From Bacillus sp. NTK034 (lineage in GTDB: Bacteria > Bacillota > Bacilli > Bacillales > Cytobacillaceae): DNA of 64,000 bases. Shown here piece by piece: positions 26,919-36,954 of the stretch. A model generated the notes under the pieces. It was given only the letters and a program-made list of their open reading frames with translations. It made no database searches and was not told the origin of the DNA. Every line of letters begins with the position of its first letter. Position 1 is the stretch's first letter. The DNA is taken from positions 186,001 through 250,000 of the forward strand of contig NZ_JAFKOJ010000004.1 of NCBI RefSeq assembly GCF_017303275.1, written 5' to 3'. Position numbers and translations under genes: made by a program.

Positions 26919-26969
26919 GGTGACAGGCACCTATACCAGTTCCTTAAAGTGGTATAGGTACCTGTCACC
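26919..26969. repeat. REP-like foldback ending in GGTGACAGGCAC (copy 2), inside the met leader
   Basis: GGTGACAGGCACCTATACC (26919-26937) pairs with 26951-26969 over 19 bases with one mismatch, around a 13-base loop. The end lies six bases before the metN ribosome binding site (AAAGGAGAG). Same termini as 16141-16221. Confidence 0.88.
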
Positions 26970-26988
26970 ATCAAAGGAGAGATGCTGA

Positions 26989-28020
26989 ATGATAGAGTTT
27001 CAGAATTTAAAGAAAGTCTATGAAAGCGGAGGACAGCAGGTAGCTGCTTTAAATGGAATAGACTTAAAGATTAACAAGGGCGAGATTTTCGGTGTGATCG
27101 GCTTCAGCGGTGCGGGAAAGAGTTCTTTGATCCGCTGTGTCAATTGGCTGGAGAAACCGACTTCAGGAAAGGTCATTGTCAGCGGACATGATCTGACGGC
27201 TTTATCTGTAAGGGAAATTCGCGAAGTGAAAAGAAACATCGGGATGGTCTTTCAGCATTTTAACCTTTTAAATTCGAAAACAGTGTTTGCCAATGTGGCG
27301 ATGCCGCTCACACTGGCTAAGATCCCTAAAGATGAAATCAAAAAGCGTGTCCATGAACTATTGGAATTCGTGGGGCTTGCAGACAAGGCGAACAGCTATC
27401 CTGATCAGCTATCCGGCGGGCAAAAGCAGCGGATCGGAATTGCCAGGGCGCTGGCGACCCAGCCTTCCATTCTATTATGTGATGAAGCGACTTCAGCTCT
27501 GGATCCGCAGACAACCAGCTCGATCCTGCAGCTGCTGAAAAAAATAAATAAAGAATACAACATTACCATTCTGATCATTACCCATGAAATGTCTGTAATC
27601 AGAGAGATCTGTGATCGTGTCGCTGTCATTGAGGCAGGAAAAATTATCGAAGAAGGAACCGTCTTTAATGTCTTTTCCTCACCAAAAACACAAACAGCGA
27701 AAAACTTTGTCAGCACGGTCATGAATGATCAACTACCTGACTCCATTAAAGAAGTGATCGAAAGACAGCAAGGGCTTCAAAAGGTATTCAGAATCAACTT
27801 TGTTGGAAATTCTGCCGGGCAGCCGCTCCTTTCTCAGGTTGCCAAAAAGTTTAATATCGACTTCAACGTCCTGTTCGGAAATATTACTGAACTTCAGGGA
27901 ACCCCCTTTGGCAACCTGATTGTCGAGTTCCAGGGTCCGGACAGTGAGATCAGACGTGCTATTCAGTACATCAGCCAGGAAAAAGTATCTATAAAGGAAG
28001 TGACAACACGTGCTAGTTAA
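26989..28020 (+). CDS. metN: Methionine ABC transporter, ATP-binding protein
   Basis: 343 residues. Walker A GFSGAGKSSL (about 38-47), signature LSGGQKQRIGIARAL and Walker B ILLCDEATSALDP are intact, followed by the C-terminal ACT-like NIL domain (about 265-340) typical of MetN, which senses internal methionine. With MetI and MetQ it imports methionine. The ATG follows AAAGGAGAG. Overlaps metI by 11 bp. Controlled by two SAM-I riboswitches. Confidence 0.97.
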   Translation: MIEFQNLKKVYESGGQQVAALNGIDLKINKGEIFGVIGFSGAGKSSLIRCVNWLEKPTSGKVIVSGHDLTALSVREIREVKRNIGMVFQHFNLLNSKTVFANVAMPLTLAKIPKDEIKKRVHELLEFVGLADKANSYPDQLSGGQKQRIGIARALATQPSILLCDEATSALDPQTTSSILQLLKKINKEYNITILIITHEMSVIREICDRVAVIEAGKIIEEGTVFNVFSSPKTQTAKNFVSTVMNDQLPDSIKEVIERQQGLQKVFRINFVGNSAGQPLLSQVAKKFNIDFNVLFGNITELQGTPFGNLIVEFQGPDSEIRRAIQYISQEKVSIKEVTTRAS

Positions 28021-28660
28021 TCAGGAAAAAATCATCGAAGCCTTAATCGAAACGGTCCAAATGGTGGCATTCTCATTGCTGTTTTCAGCTGTTATCGGAC
28101 TTCCGCTGGGCATATTGCTTGTCGTGACAAGGAAAGGGCATCTGCTGGAAAACACCGTTGTTTTTAACATCATAAACAGCATTATTAATATTTTCAGATC
28201 AGTTCCCTTCATCATATTAATGGTAGCCATTATCCCCATCACCAGATTGATTGTCGGGACATCGATTGGTACTGCTGCAGCCGTAGTGCCGCTTGTCTTT
28301 TATGCCGGGCCATATATTGCAAGATTAATCGAAAACTCTTTGCTTGAGGTAGATCCGGGAGTCATAGAAGCTGCAGAAGCGATGGGTGCGACACCGGGCC
28401 AGATCATATTAAAGTTCCTGATTCCGGAAGCACTCAGTTCGCTGGTATTAGGCTTTACAATTGCCACAATCGGATTGGTCGGAGCGTCAGCCATGGCCGG
28501 GGCAGTCGGAGGCGGCGGGCTTGGTGACCTTGCCATTACCTACGGCTACCAGCGATTCGATACAACCGTCATGCTGATTACCGTTGCAATCTTAGTTGTC
28601 ATGGTTCAAGGCCTGCAGTCATTCGGAAATATCTTATCCAAAAAAATCAGAAGAAGATAA
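28010..28660 (+). CDS. metI: Methionine ABC transporter, permease
   Basis: 216 residues with five transmembrane segments and the permease loop EAAEAMGATPGQIILKFLIPEAL that docks on MetN. The GTG start at 28010 follows AAAGGAAG and lies inside the end of metN. Confidence 0.96.
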   Translation: MLVNQEKIIEALIETVQMVAFSLLFSAVIGLPLGILLVVTRKGHLLENTVVFNIINSIINIFRSVPFIILMVAIIPITRLIVGTSIGTAAAVVPLVFYAGPYIARLIENSLLEVDPGVIEAAEAMGATPGQIILKFLIPEALSSLVLGFTIATIGLVGASAMAGAVGGGGLGDLAITYGYQRFDTTVMLITVAILVVMVQGLQSFGNILSKKIRRR

Positions 28661-28678
28661 ATAAGGAGGAAATTCATC

Positions 28679-29506
28679 ATGAAAAAACTATTCTTAACAT
28701 TCATTATTTTAGCATTGGCTGTGTTCACTGCGGCATGCTCAAGCACAACTGGCGGAGAAGAAACAAAGAAAATTAAATTGGGTGTCAGCGGATCTGATAC
28801 ACGCATCTGGGACTTTATTGCAGAAAAGGCTGAAAAGGAAGGCATTGAAATTGAGGTTGTGACATTTTCTGATTATGTTCAGCCAAACGTTGCCCTTGCA
28901 GAAGGTGATCTTGATGTAAATGCATTCCAAACAGTCGCTTATTTTGACACTTTTATTAAAGAGCATAATATGGATCTTACCCCAATAGCGACAACTGTTC
29001 TAGCACCAATGGGCCTTTATTCTGAAAAAGTAAAATCGGTGGAAGACATTCCGGAAGGCGGCAAAATTGCCATTCCAAATGATGCTTCAAATGGCGGAAG
29101 AGCCCTTCTTTTACTGGAGGAAGCCGGCTTGATTAAATTATCCGAGGACTATGATGGAAACCTGGACTTGAATAAAGTCGTTGAAAACAAGAAAAACCTT
29201 GAATTTGTAGAAATGGTATCAGCACAGACGCCGCGTGCACTTCCGGATGTCTCTGCTTCTGTAATCAATAACGGAATTGCTGTAGATGCAGGCTTTAACC
29301 CAACTAAGGATTCAGTTTTTATTGAAAGCGAAACCGCTACTCCGTATGTAAATATCATTGCTGTCAGAACAGAAGACAAGGATAACAAAACGCTTAAGAG
29401 AATTGCAGAACTTTACCAGGAAGATGATGTAGCTGATTTCATCACGAAGGAATATGACGGAAGTATGATCCCGACTTTCATTCCTTTAAGTGATATTGGC
29501 TGGTAA
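28679..29506 (+). CDS. metQ: Methionine-binding lipoprotein
   Basis: 275 residues. The lipobox TAACSS places the modified Cys at residue 20, so the protein is anchored outside the membrane. The NlpA/MetQ fold is shown by KIKLGVSGSDTRIWDF, GDLDVNAFQTVAYFD and IAIPNDASNGGRALLLLE. It hands methionine to MetI. AAGGAGG precedes the ATG by eight bases. Confidence 0.96.
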   Translation: MKKLFLTFIILALAVFTAACSSTTGGEETKKIKLGVSGSDTRIWDFIAEKAEKEGIEIEVVTFSDYVQPNVALAEGDLDVNAFQTVAYFDTFIKEHNMDLTPIATTVLAPMGLYSEKVKSVEDIPEGGKIAIPNDASNGGRALLLLEEAGLIKLSEDYDGNLDLNKVVENKKNLEFVEMVSAQTPRALPDVSASVINNGIAVDAGFNPTKDSVFIESETATPYVNIIAVRTEDKDNKTLKRIAELYQEDDVADFITKEYDGSMIPTFIPLSDIGW

Positions 29507-29530
29507 AAAATTATTTTTAAAGGAGGAACA

Positions 29531-30742
29531 ATGATGACGGCACCTGTTAAAGCACTATTTGAACTGAAAGAAGCGATCAAGAAAAATGTTGAGGATAATA
29601 AAGAACTTTATCTCTCCGCAAGCCACCAGATCCATGCCAACCCGGAAATAGGGAATGAGGAGTTTTATGCTTCGGGCTTGCTTTCAGGCATCCTTGAGAA
29701 GGAAGGATTTGAAGTAGAGCGGGCAGTAGCCGGGCATGAAACAGCTTTCCTCGCCCGGAAGAAATCCGATAGACCTGGGCCGTCCATTGCATTCCTTGCA
29801 GAATATGATGCCCTTCCCGGGCTGGGCCATGGATGCGGCCACAATATCATAGGTACGACAAGTGTGGCAGCAGCCATTGCATTGAGCAAGGTCATTGATC
29901 AGACCGGTGGGGAAGCAGTAGTATTTGGAACCCCGGCTGAAGAAGGCGGGCCAAATGGAAGTGCAAAAGGCAGCTTTGTGAAGCATGGATTGCTTGAAGG
30001 CATTGACGCTGCCCTGATGGTTCATCCATCAAACCATACCCGCATGACCAGTTCATCACTGGCAGTTGATCCGCTTGACTTCGAGTTTATCGGAAAGCCT
30101 GCCCATGCGGCAGCTTCACCGGAGGAAGGAATCAATGCCCTTGATGCCGTTATTCAGCTGTTTAACGGAATTAATGCTCTTCGTCAGCAATTAAAGGATG
30201 ATGTGCGAATCCATGGCATTATTACTCATGGAGGGGATGCTCCAAATATTATCCCTGAGTATGCAAAAGCCAGATTCTTCATCCGTTCTTCAACCAGAAC
30301 CAGTCTAAATGAGGTAACACGGAAGGTTAAAGCTGTCGCTGAAGGCGCGGCATTGGCAACAGGAGCCAAGCTGAATGTCATTGCTTTTCAAAACGAAGTC
30401 GACAACCTGCTATTAAACAAGACATATGACCAAGTGTTTAAAGAAGTGATTGAAGACTTAGGTGAAACGGTCGTTGAAGGGGACAGAGATGGGATCGGCT
30501 CGACGGATGCAGGCAACATCAGCCAGGTGGTGCCAACCATTCATCCTTATATTAAAATTGGTGCGGATGATCTTGTTGCCCATACAGTTCCGTTTCGTGA
30601 GGCTGCAGCATCTGCAAAAGGCGACGAAGCTCTGATAACCGGAGCAAAAGGGCTCGCACTGACTGCCTTCCAGCTGGTAACGGATCAGGAGCTGCTTAAA
30701 TCCATTAAACAGGAATTTATAGAACGGAAAGCTGCTGAATAA
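29531..30742 (+). CDS. M20 family metallohydrolase/amidohydrolase in the met transport operon
   Basis: 403 residues. M20D-type features: FLAEYDALPGLGHGCGHNIIGTT (metal-binding GHGCGH), the EEGGPNG catalytic Glu pair near residue 138, a lid domain starting around 185 and a C-terminal His (VAHTVPFR). It begins 24 bp after metQ with its own AAAGGAGG and ends at a strong terminator, so it is the fourth gene of the SAM-controlled operon. Related enzymes deacylate N-acyl amino acids or cleave aminobenzoyl-glutamate. From the setting, an N-acyl or peptidyl form of methionine or cysteine is a plausible substrate; this is inference. Confidence 0.88.
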   Translation: MMTAPVKALFELKEAIKKNVEDNKELYLSASHQIHANPEIGNEEFYASGLLSGILEKEGFEVERAVAGHETAFLARKKSDRPGPSIAFLAEYDALPGLGHGCGHNIIGTTSVAAAIALSKVIDQTGGEAVVFGTPAEEGGPNGSAKGSFVKHGLLEGIDAALMVHPSNHTRMTSSSLAVDPLDFEFIGKPAHAAASPEEGINALDAVIQLFNGINALRQQLKDDVRIHGIITHGGDAPNIIPEYAKARFFIRSSTRTSLNEVTRKVKAVAEGAALATGAKLNVIAFQNEVDNLLLNKTYDQVFKEVIEDLGETVVEGDRDGIGSTDAGNISQVVPTIHPYIKIGADDLVAHTVPFREAAASAKGDEALITGAKGLALTAFQLVTDQELLKSIKQEFIERKAAE

Positions 30743-30746
30743 GAAC

Positions 30747-30777
30747 AAAAGCTATCCTTTGCGGGATAGCTTTTCCT
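30747..30777 (+). terminator. Intrinsic terminator of the metNIQ-M20 operon
   Basis: AAAAGCTATCC and GGATAGCTTTT pair around a six-base loop, followed by CCTTACTTT. Confidence 0.85.
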
Positions 30778-30796
30778 TACTTTAGTGAGTCTTTTT

Positions 30797-30869
30797 CTCA
30801 AATTGGAGTGTTGTTCGGCCTCAAATGCTGAATTTTTCTCCTCCAATTAATTGCTCGTTCCCTCGATTT
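30797..30869 (-). repeat. Possible phased repeat array A6 (AATTTGAG type)
   Basis: On the minus strand AAATCGAG (30869-30862), AATTGGAG (30848-30841), CATTTGAG (30827-30820) and AATTTGAG (30804-30797) follow one another at 21, 21 and 23 bp. Degenerate, but the spacing is like the other arrays. It lies between two convergent genes. Confidence 0.4.
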
Positions 30870-30899
30870 CATCTTTCTTTTCATAAAGTTCACAATTAC

Positions 30900-31175
30900 C
30901 TACTGTTCCTTCATCCGTTCCTGTGCCATTCGAATAAGCTCTTTCACCATACTTCCGCCAATCTTCCCGCCAACTGTTCCTGCCTGTTTGGATGTTAGAC
31001 GGCCGTTATAGCCGGGCTTCAATGGCACACCTGCCTCCTCGGCAATTTCATATTTCACGCCATCAGGATTTTCACTGTCAACATGGTATCCCTGGTTTGC
31101 CATTACCTGATTTTTCAGCTGGTCTAATGCCGCTCTTGATTCCGGCACAAGCGGGCGTCTTTTTCTTCTTGCCAT
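30900..31175 (-). CDS. Alpha/beta-type small acid-soluble spore protein
   Basis: 91 residues. Carries the GPR protease site region KYEIAEEAGV (about 45-54) and the DNA-binding C-terminal block LTSKQAGTVGGKIGGSMVKELI. Such proteins coat spore DNA and protect it from UV and heat. A basic N-terminus (MARRKRRPLVPES) is longer than in SspA/SspB. The ATG follows AAGGAGGAATG. It shows that the organism forms spores. Confidence 0.95.
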   Translation of the reverse strand: MARRKRRPLVPESRAALDQLKNQVMANQGYHVDSENPDGVKYEIAEEAGVPLKPGYNGRLTSKQAGTVGGKIGGSMVKELIRMAQERMKEQ

Positions 31176-31245
31176 GATGCATTCCTCCTTAATAAGTACT
31201 TTTTCTTATTATGTGAAAGAACATAGGGAATAACACTGAAAAAAC

Positions 31246-31274
31246 TTGTACATCTTCTTATGAAAAGCTATTCT
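31246..31274 (+). promoter_or_regulatory. Possible promoter of csbA
   Basis: TTGTAC (31246-31251) and TATTCT (31269-31274), 17 bp apart. A sigma-B promoter as in B. subtilis csbA was looked for but not recognised. Confidence 0.4.
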
Positions 31275-31324
31275 AATGGTAGAAACCTTAAATTTTTGTG
31301 AATAAACAAAAGAAGGTGTTTTGT

Positions 31325-31561
31325 TTGGCATTAAAATACTTGTCAGCTCTGCTGCTGCCTGGCCTGCTGGTATTGCTCTTTACGAGAGTAAGCTATAATC
31401 GTGTGATTGGGCTTGTATTAACGGTAGGACTGATTGCTGCTTCTGTCTATAAAGGGTATACAAATTCATTTGCCTTAATTGTTATAGATGCACTTTCATT
31501 GACTGTCGGGTTTTGGTACGCTCAAAAACTGAAGCCCAAAACAAAGCCAAGTGCGGAATAA
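31325..31561 (+). CDS. csbA: CsbA-like small membrane protein
   Basis: 78 residues with two or three hydrophobic segments (YLSALLLPGLLVLLFTRVSYN...). The TTG at 31325 is preferred because AAGGTG lies seven bases upstream; the GTG at 31298 has no site. CsbA is a sigma-B-controlled stress protein of unknown role in B. subtilis and lies upstream of uvrBA there too. Confidence 0.85.
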   Translation: MALKYLSALLLPGLLVLLFTRVSYNRVIGLVLTVGLIAASVYKGYTNSFALIVIDALSLTVGFWYAQKLKPKTKPSAE

Positions 31562-31571
31562 TATTTTGCGG

Positions 31572-31605
31572 AACCTGTCGATCAAACGTATCGACAGGTT
31601 TTTTG
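31572..31605 (+). terminator. Intrinsic terminator after csbA
   Basis: AACCTGTCGAT and ATCGACAGGTT form an eleven-base stem around CAAACGT, then TTTTTG. Confidence 0.93.
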
Positions 31606-31661
31606 TTTAATGAATTTTCAGCTGAATTTATACTTGCGTAACATCAGCTTTTTATCAATAT

Positions 31662-31712
31662 CAATCAAACGATTGATTGGATTACACACTGTTAATCAAA
31701 CGTTTGATTAAC
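31662..31712. promoter_or_regulatory. Two ATCAAACG-type palindromes, TetR-operator-like
   Basis: CAATCAAACGATTGATTG (31662-31679, imperfect) and a perfect 22-bp palindrome at 31691-31712 made of GTTAATCAAAC and its reverse complement. The same core ATCAAACGTTTGAT occurs at 49780-49793. Perfect palindromes of this size without a T tract look like operators rather than terminators. No TetR gene is in the window. Confidence 0.55.
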
Positions 31713-31785
31713 CTTGCTTCGACATTCCCCTCGATAATTCGGCATATTTCCCAAGCAATATTTTCTCTTGTAAAAATAAAAAAAA

Positions 31786-31799
31786 CGAATATCCGTTCG
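31786..31799 (+). promoter_or_regulatory. SOS (LexA/DinR) box of uvrBA
   Basis: CGAATATCCGTTCG matches the Bacillus LexA consensus CGAAC-N4-GTTCG except for one base. It is about 30 bp upstream of a TAGAAT (31832-31837) that can serve as -10 region, so DNA damage should induce uvrBA. Confidence 0.88.
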
Positions 31800-31958
31800 C
31801 ATATTGTTGGTTTGTTTTAGGCTCTTTGTGGTAGAATGGTGATATGAGTTTTGAGTAAAAAACTGACAAATCAGCCATGCATCCCGGTTCTTTAATTCTT
31901 ACAATGCTGGTTTGTGATTAATATATAGATAAAAGTAATTTGAACGGGAGGCTTATAG

Positions 31959-33938
31959 GTGAAGGATCAATTTGAATTAGTCTCAAAATATTCCCCTCAG
32001 GGCGACCAGCCTGGGGCAATCAAAAAAATTGTGGAGGGAATTAATTCCGGCAAGAAGCACCAGACGCTTTTGGGTGCAACAGGAACGGGAAAAACCTTCA
32101 CGGTTTCAAATGTTATACAAGAGGTTAACAAGCCGACGCTTGTCATTGCCCATAATAAGACACTTGCAGGACAGTTATACAGTGAATTTAAGGACTTTTT
32201 TCCAAACAATGCTGTTGAGTATTTTGTCAGCTATTATGACTACTATCAGCCGGAGGCATATGTGCCTTCTACAGATACCTTTATTGAAAAAGATGCAAGC
32301 ATCAATGATGAAATTGATAAGCTCCGCCACTCGGCGACTTCTTCTTTATTTGAGCGCAAAGATGTCATTATTATTGCCAGTGTGTCTTGTATATATGGTT
32401 TGGGTTCTCCAGAAGAATACAGTGAAATGGTGCTATCCCTCAGAACCGGTATGGAGATTGAGAGGAACCAGCTTCTTCACAGACTCGTTGACATTCAGTA
32501 TGAGCGCAATGATATTGACTTCCAGCGCGGCACTTTCCGTGTACGCGGGGATGTAGTAGAAATTTTCCCGGCATCACGGGATGAGCATTGTATCCGTGTA
32601 GAGTTTTTCGGTGATGAGATAGACCGGATCCGTGAAGTAGATGCCCTCACCGGAGAAATTATGGGTGAACGTGAGCATGTTGCGATTTTCCCGGCATCCC
32701 ACTTCGTAACACGTGAAGAAAAAATGCGGGTCGCCATCCAGAACATTGAAAAAGAACTGGAAGTGCGCCTTGCTGAATTAAGAGAAAACGATAAGCTTCT
32801 TGAAGCCCAGCGCCTGGAGCAGCGGACCCGCTATGACCTTGAGATGATGAGGGAGATGGGTTTTTGTTCCGGCATTGAAAACTACTCCCGCCATCTAACA
32901 TTAAGGCCGCCTGGTTCAACACCGTATACCCTTCTGGATTATTTTCCGGAAGACTTTCTAATTGTGATTGATGAGTCACACGTAACTCTGCCGCAAATCC
33001 GCGGTATGTTCAATGGTGATCAGGCAAGAAAATCCGTGCTTGTGGATCATGGTTTCCGTTTGCCTTCAGCTATGGATAACAGGCCGCTTACGTTTATCGA
33101 GTTCGAGAAGCATGTGAAACAGGCTGTCTTTGTTTCGGCAACACCTGGCCCTTACGAGCTTGAGCATACACCGGAAATGATTGAGCAGATTATCCGCCCA
33201 ACCGGTTTGCTTGATCCCACTATTGATGTCCGTCCAATCGAAGGTCAAATTGATGACCTCATCGGTGAAATCCAGGATCGCATTCAGAAAAATGAACGTG
33301 TGCTTGTCACTACATTAACAAAGAAAATGTCTGAGGACTTGACAGACTACTTAAAAGAAATCGGCATTAAAGTGCAGTATCTGCACTCAGAGGTGAAAAC
33401 GCTCGAGCGGATTGAAATCATCCGCGAGCTCCGCCTTGGCAAGTACGATGTGTTAGTCGGCATTAATCTTCTGAGGGAGGGGCTTGATATACCTGAAGTA
33501 TCTCTAGTTACCATACTTGATGCTGATAAGGAAGGCTTCCTCCGTTCAGAACGTTCACTCATCCAGACGATTGGACGTGCAGCGCGTAATGCGAATGGCC
33601 ATGTCATTATGTATGCAGACCGTATCACTGACAGCATGGAAAAAGCCATCAGTGAAACAAAGCGCCGCCGTTCCATTCAGGAAGAGTACAATGAGAAGCA
33701 TGGCATCACGCCAATGACTATACAGAAGGATATACGGGATTCAATCCGTGCAACCCATGCGGCAGAAGAGCAGGAAGAATACGAGACATCAGCAAAGCTC
33801 GGCAAGCTGAACAAGAAAGAACGCGAGAAGCTGATTGGCGATATGGAAAAAGAAATGAAGGAAGCGGCCAAATCCCTGAATTTCGAAAGGGCTGCCGAGC
33901 TTCGTGATTTAATATTAGAGCTGAAAGCGGAAGGATGA
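31959..33938 (+). CDS. uvrB: Excinuclease ABC subunit B
   Basis: 659 residues, usual size. UvrB is the damage-verifying helicase of nucleotide excision repair. Walker A GATGTGKT at 39-46, the beta-hairpin region [27 protein letters not shown], the helicase end [15 protein letters not shown] and the C-terminal UVR motif ([22 protein letters not shown]) that binds UvrC. The GTG start follows CGGGAGGC. uvrA follows after 7 bp. Confidence 0.98.
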   Translation: MKDQFELVSKYSPQGDQPGAIKKIVEGINSGKKHQTLLGATGTGKTFTVSNVIQEVNKPTLVIAHNKTLAGQLYSEFKDFFPNNAVEYFVSYYDYYQPEAYVPSTDTFIEKDASINDEIDKLRHSATSSLFERKDVIIIASVSCIYGLGSPEEYSEMVLSLRTGMEIERNQLLHRLVDIQYERNDIDFQRGTFRVRGDVVEIFPASRDEHCIRVEFFGDEIDRIREVDALTGEIMGEREHVAIFPASHFVTREEKMRVAIQNIEKELEVRLAELRENDKLLEAQRLEQRTRYDLEMMREMGFCSGIENYSRHLTLRPPGSTPYTLLDYFPEDFLIVIDESHVTLPQIRGMFNGDQARKSVLVDHGFRLPSAMDNRPLTFIEFEKHVKQAVFVSATPGPYELEHTPEMIEQIIRPTGLLDPTIDVRPIEGQIDDLIGEIQDRIQKNERVLVTTLTKKMSEDLTDYLKEIGIKVQYLHSEVKTLERIEIIRELRLGKYDVLVGINLLREGLDIPEVSLVTILDADKEGFLRSERSLIQTIGRAARNANGHVIMYADRITDSMEKAISETKRRRSIQEEYNEKHGITPMTIQKDIRDSIRATHAAEEQEEYETSAKLGKLNKKEREKLIGDMEKEMKEAAKSLNFERAAELRDLILELKAEG

Positions 33939-33945
33939 CGTAAAA

Positions 33946-36822
33946 ATGGCGATGGATAAACTGATTGTAAAGGGTGCCAGAGCCCATAATCTGAAAAATA
34001 TAGATGTCACCATTCCGAGAGATAAGCTTGTCGTCCTGACAGGACTTTCAGGTTCAGGAAAGTCCTCTCTGGCATTTGATACGATTTATGCAGAAGGGCA
34101 GCGCCGCTATGTGGAGTCATTATCTGCTTATGCCCGTCAATTCCTCGGCCAGATGGATAAGCCTGACGTGGATGCGATCGAAGGGCTCTCTCCTGCCATA
34201 TCAATTGACCAAAAGACGACAAGCAGAAATCCTCGTTCCACAGTGGGAACAGTGACAGAAATTTATGACTATCTGCGATTATTATTTGCACGGGTGGGGC
34301 GTCCCACCTGTCCGATTCACAATATTGAAATCTCTTCACAGACCATTGAACAAATGGTTGACCGGATTATGGAGTACCCTGAAAGAACGAAGCTCCAGGT
34401 TATGGCTCCTCTTGTATCCGGCCGAAAAGGGACACATGTAAAAGTATTTGAGGATGTCAAAAAGCAGGGGTTTGTCCGTGTCCGTGTAGACGGAGAAATG
34501 ATGGATCTCGGTGATGAGATTGAGCTGGAAAAAAACAAAAAGCATTCTATTGAAGTAGTAATAGACCGGATTGTGGTAAAAGAAGGCGTAGCACCAAGGC
34601 TGGCAGATTCATTGGAAACTGCTTTGAATCTGGGCAATGGCAAGGTGCTTGTGGATGTAATCGGGGAAGAAGAACTGCTGTTCAGCGAGAACCACGCCTG
34701 CCCTCAATGCGGGTTTTCAATCGGCGAACTTGAGCCAAGAATGTTCTCTTTTAATAGTCCGTTTGGTGCCTGTACGGAATGTGACGGATTGGGCTCAAAG
34801 CTGGAGGTAGATGTTGATCTGGTAATACCCAATAAGGATCTTTCCTTAAAGGAGAATGCCATTGCGCCGTGGGAATCGACCAGCTCTCAATATTATCCTC
34901 AGCTGCTGGAGGCAGTCTGCAAACATTATGGAATTGATATGGACGTGCCGGTTAAGGATATCCCTGAACACCTGCTTGATAAAGTTTTATACGGCTCCGC
35001 CAAGGACAGCATTTATTTCCGATATGAAAACGATTTTGGCCAGGTGAGGGAGAATTATATCCATTTTGAAGGTGTCATCCGAAATGTGGAGCGCCGCTAT
35101 AAAGAAACAAGCTCTGATTATATCCGGGAGCAAATGGAAAAATACATGGCCCAACATCCATGTCCTTCCTGTAAAGGCTACCGTCTGAAGCCGGAAACTC
35201 TTGCAGTGCTTGTATCCGGAAAGCATATCGGCCATGTAACAGAATATTCGATTGAGGAAGCATTCAGCTTCTTTGAAAATCTGACACTGTCTGAAAAAGA
35301 AATGAAGATTGCCAATCTCATTTTCCGTGAGATTAAGGAAAGGTTAGGCTTCCTCATCAATGTCGGGCTGGATTACCTGACATTAAGCCGGGCAGCGGGG
35401 ACCTTGTCAGGCGGTGAAGCACAGCGTATTCGCCTGGCCACCCAAATCGGTTCGCGCCTGACAGGTGTACTCTACATTCTGGACGAGCCTTCGATTGGTC
35501 TCCATCAGCGTGATAATGACCGTTTAATAGATACACTGAAAAATATGCGGGATATCGGCAACACCCTGATCGTGGTAGAACACGATGAAGATACGATGGT
35601 AGCAGCAGATTATCTAATTGATGTCGGCCCGGGGGCAGGAGTTCATGGCGGGCAAATCGTTTCTGCGGGTACGCCTCAGGAGGTAATGGATGATCCAAAC
35701 TCACTGACAGGGCAATATTTGTCAGGAATGAAATTCATTCCTCTTCCAATTGAGCGCCGCAAGAATGACGGACGCTTTATCGAAATTAAAGGGGCTAAAG
35801 AAAACAATCTTAAAAATGTGAACGTTAAGTTTCCCCTAGGCACTTTTATTTCCGTTACTGGCGTTTCAGGTTCAGGAAAAAGTACATTAATCAATGAAAT
35901 TCTTCATAAAGGGCTTGCTCAAAAGCTCCATAGAGCTAAAGCGAAGCCTGGTGAGCATAAAGAAATTAAAGGTATTGATCACCTGGATAAAGTCATTGAT
36001 ATCGACCAATCTCCAATCGGACGGACACCACGTTCCAACCCGGCAACATATACCGGAGTGTTTGATGATATTCGTGATGTGTTTGCTTCAACCAATGAAG
36101 CAAAGGTTCGCGGCTACAAAAAGGGACGCTTCAGCTTCAATGTAAAAGGCGGACGATGTGAAGCATGCCGCGGTGACGGGATCATCAAGATTGAAATGCA
36201 CTTCCTGCCTGATGTGTATGTGCCATGTGAAGTCTGTCATGGCAAACGCTATAACAGGGAAACGCTTGAAGTAAAGTACAAAGGGAAGAATATTTCAGAG
36301 ATTCTCAATATGACAGTGGAAGATGCACTGGAGTTTTTCGAGAATATTCCTAAAATCCGCCGCAAGCTGCAGACGATTTATGATGTTGGCCTGGGCTACA
36401 TCACTTTGGGGCAGCCTGCGACAACATTGTCCGGCGGAGAAGCGCAGCGTGTCAAGCTTGCTTCCGAATTGCACCGCCGTTCAACGGGCCGCTCGCTGTA
36501 CATTCTTGACGAACCGACAACAGGCCTTCATGTTGATGATATCTCACGATTGCTCGTGGTCCTTCAGCGTCTTGTTGAAAATGGTGACACGGTACTGGTT
36601 ATTGAGCATAATCTTGATGTTATCAAGGCAGCTGACTATATCGTTGACCTTGGACCAGAAGGCGGAGATAAGGGCGGGACCATCCTGGCAGCGGGTACAC
36701 CTGAAAAAATTGCGGAAGTTCCAGAATCTTATACAGGTAAGTATCTCAAACCAATCCTCGAAAGAGACTGCCTGAGAATGAAAAAGCAAATTGAAGAAAA
36801 AGAAGGCGTGACAAACGCTTAA
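33946..36822 (+). CDS. uvrA: Excinuclease ABC subunit A
   Basis: 958 residues. UvrA finds DNA lesions and loads UvrB. Two ABC ATPase modules ([14 protein letters not shown] near 31 and [13 protein letters not shown] near 640), signatures [12 protein letters not shown] and [12 protein letters not shown], and zinc fingers [11 protein letters not shown] and [29 protein letters not shown] are present. Start at ATG 33946 or 33952, both behind GGAAGGATG. Operon with uvrB. Confidence 0.98.
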   Translation: MAMDKLIVKGARAHNLKNIDVTIPRDKLVVLTGLSGSGKSSLAFDTIYAEGQRRYVESLSAYARQFLGQMDKPDVDAIEGLSPAISIDQKTTSRNPRSTVGTVTEIYDYLRLLFARVGRPTCPIHNIEISSQTIEQMVDRIMEYPERTKLQVMAPLVSGRKGTHVKVFEDVKKQGFVRVRVDGEMMDLGDEIELEKNKKHSIEVVIDRIVVKEGVAPRLADSLETALNLGNGKVLVDVIGEEELLFSENHACPQCGFSIGELEPRMFSFNSPFGACTECDGLGSKLEVDVDLVIPNKDLSLKENAIAPWESTSSQYYPQLLEAVCKHYGIDMDVPVKDIPEHLLDKVLYGSAKDSIYFRYENDFGQVRENYIHFEGVIRNVERRYKETSSDYIREQMEKYMAQHPCPSCKGYRLKPETLAVLVSGKHIGHVTEYSIEEAFSFFENLTLSEKEMKIANLIFREIKERLGFLINVGLDYLTLSRAAGTLSGGEAQRIRLATQIGSRLTGVLYILDEPSIGLHQRDNDRLIDTLKNMRDIGNTLIVVEHDEDTMVAADYLIDVGPGAGVHGGQIVSAGTPQEVMDDPNSLTGQYLSGMKFIPLPIERRKNDGRFIEIKGAKENNLKNVNVKFPLGTFISVTGVSGSGKSTLINEILHKGLAQKLHRAKAKPGEHKEIKGIDHLDKVIDIDQSPIGRTPRSNPATYTGVFDDIRDVFASTNEAKVRGYKKGRFSFNVKGGRCEACRGDGIIKIEMHFLPDVYVPCEVCHGKRYNRETLEVKYKGKNISEILNMTVEDALEFFENIPKIRRKLQTIYDVGLGYITLGQPATTLSGGEAQRVKLASELHRRSTGRSLYILDEPTTGLHVDDISRLLVVLQRLVENGDTVLVIEHNLDVIKAADYIVDLGPEGGDKGGTILAAGTPEKIAEVPESYTGKYLKPILERDCLRMKKQIEEKEGVTNA

Positions 36823-36828
36823 TTAGGA

Positions 36829-36863
36829 AGAAGCAGTGCCGTTTTGGTACTGCTTCTTTTTTA
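36829..36863 (+). terminator. Intrinsic terminator of uvrBA
   Basis: GAAGCAGTGCC and GGTACTGCTTC pair around TTTT, followed by TTTTTT. Confidence 0.9.
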
Positions 36864-36954
36864 TGGAAGAGAGATTAATTCTCCAGGATGATGGGTATAG
36901 AACATGCGTCTGCAGCAACCTTCACTAATCTCAACCGAGAAAGGAACATACACT

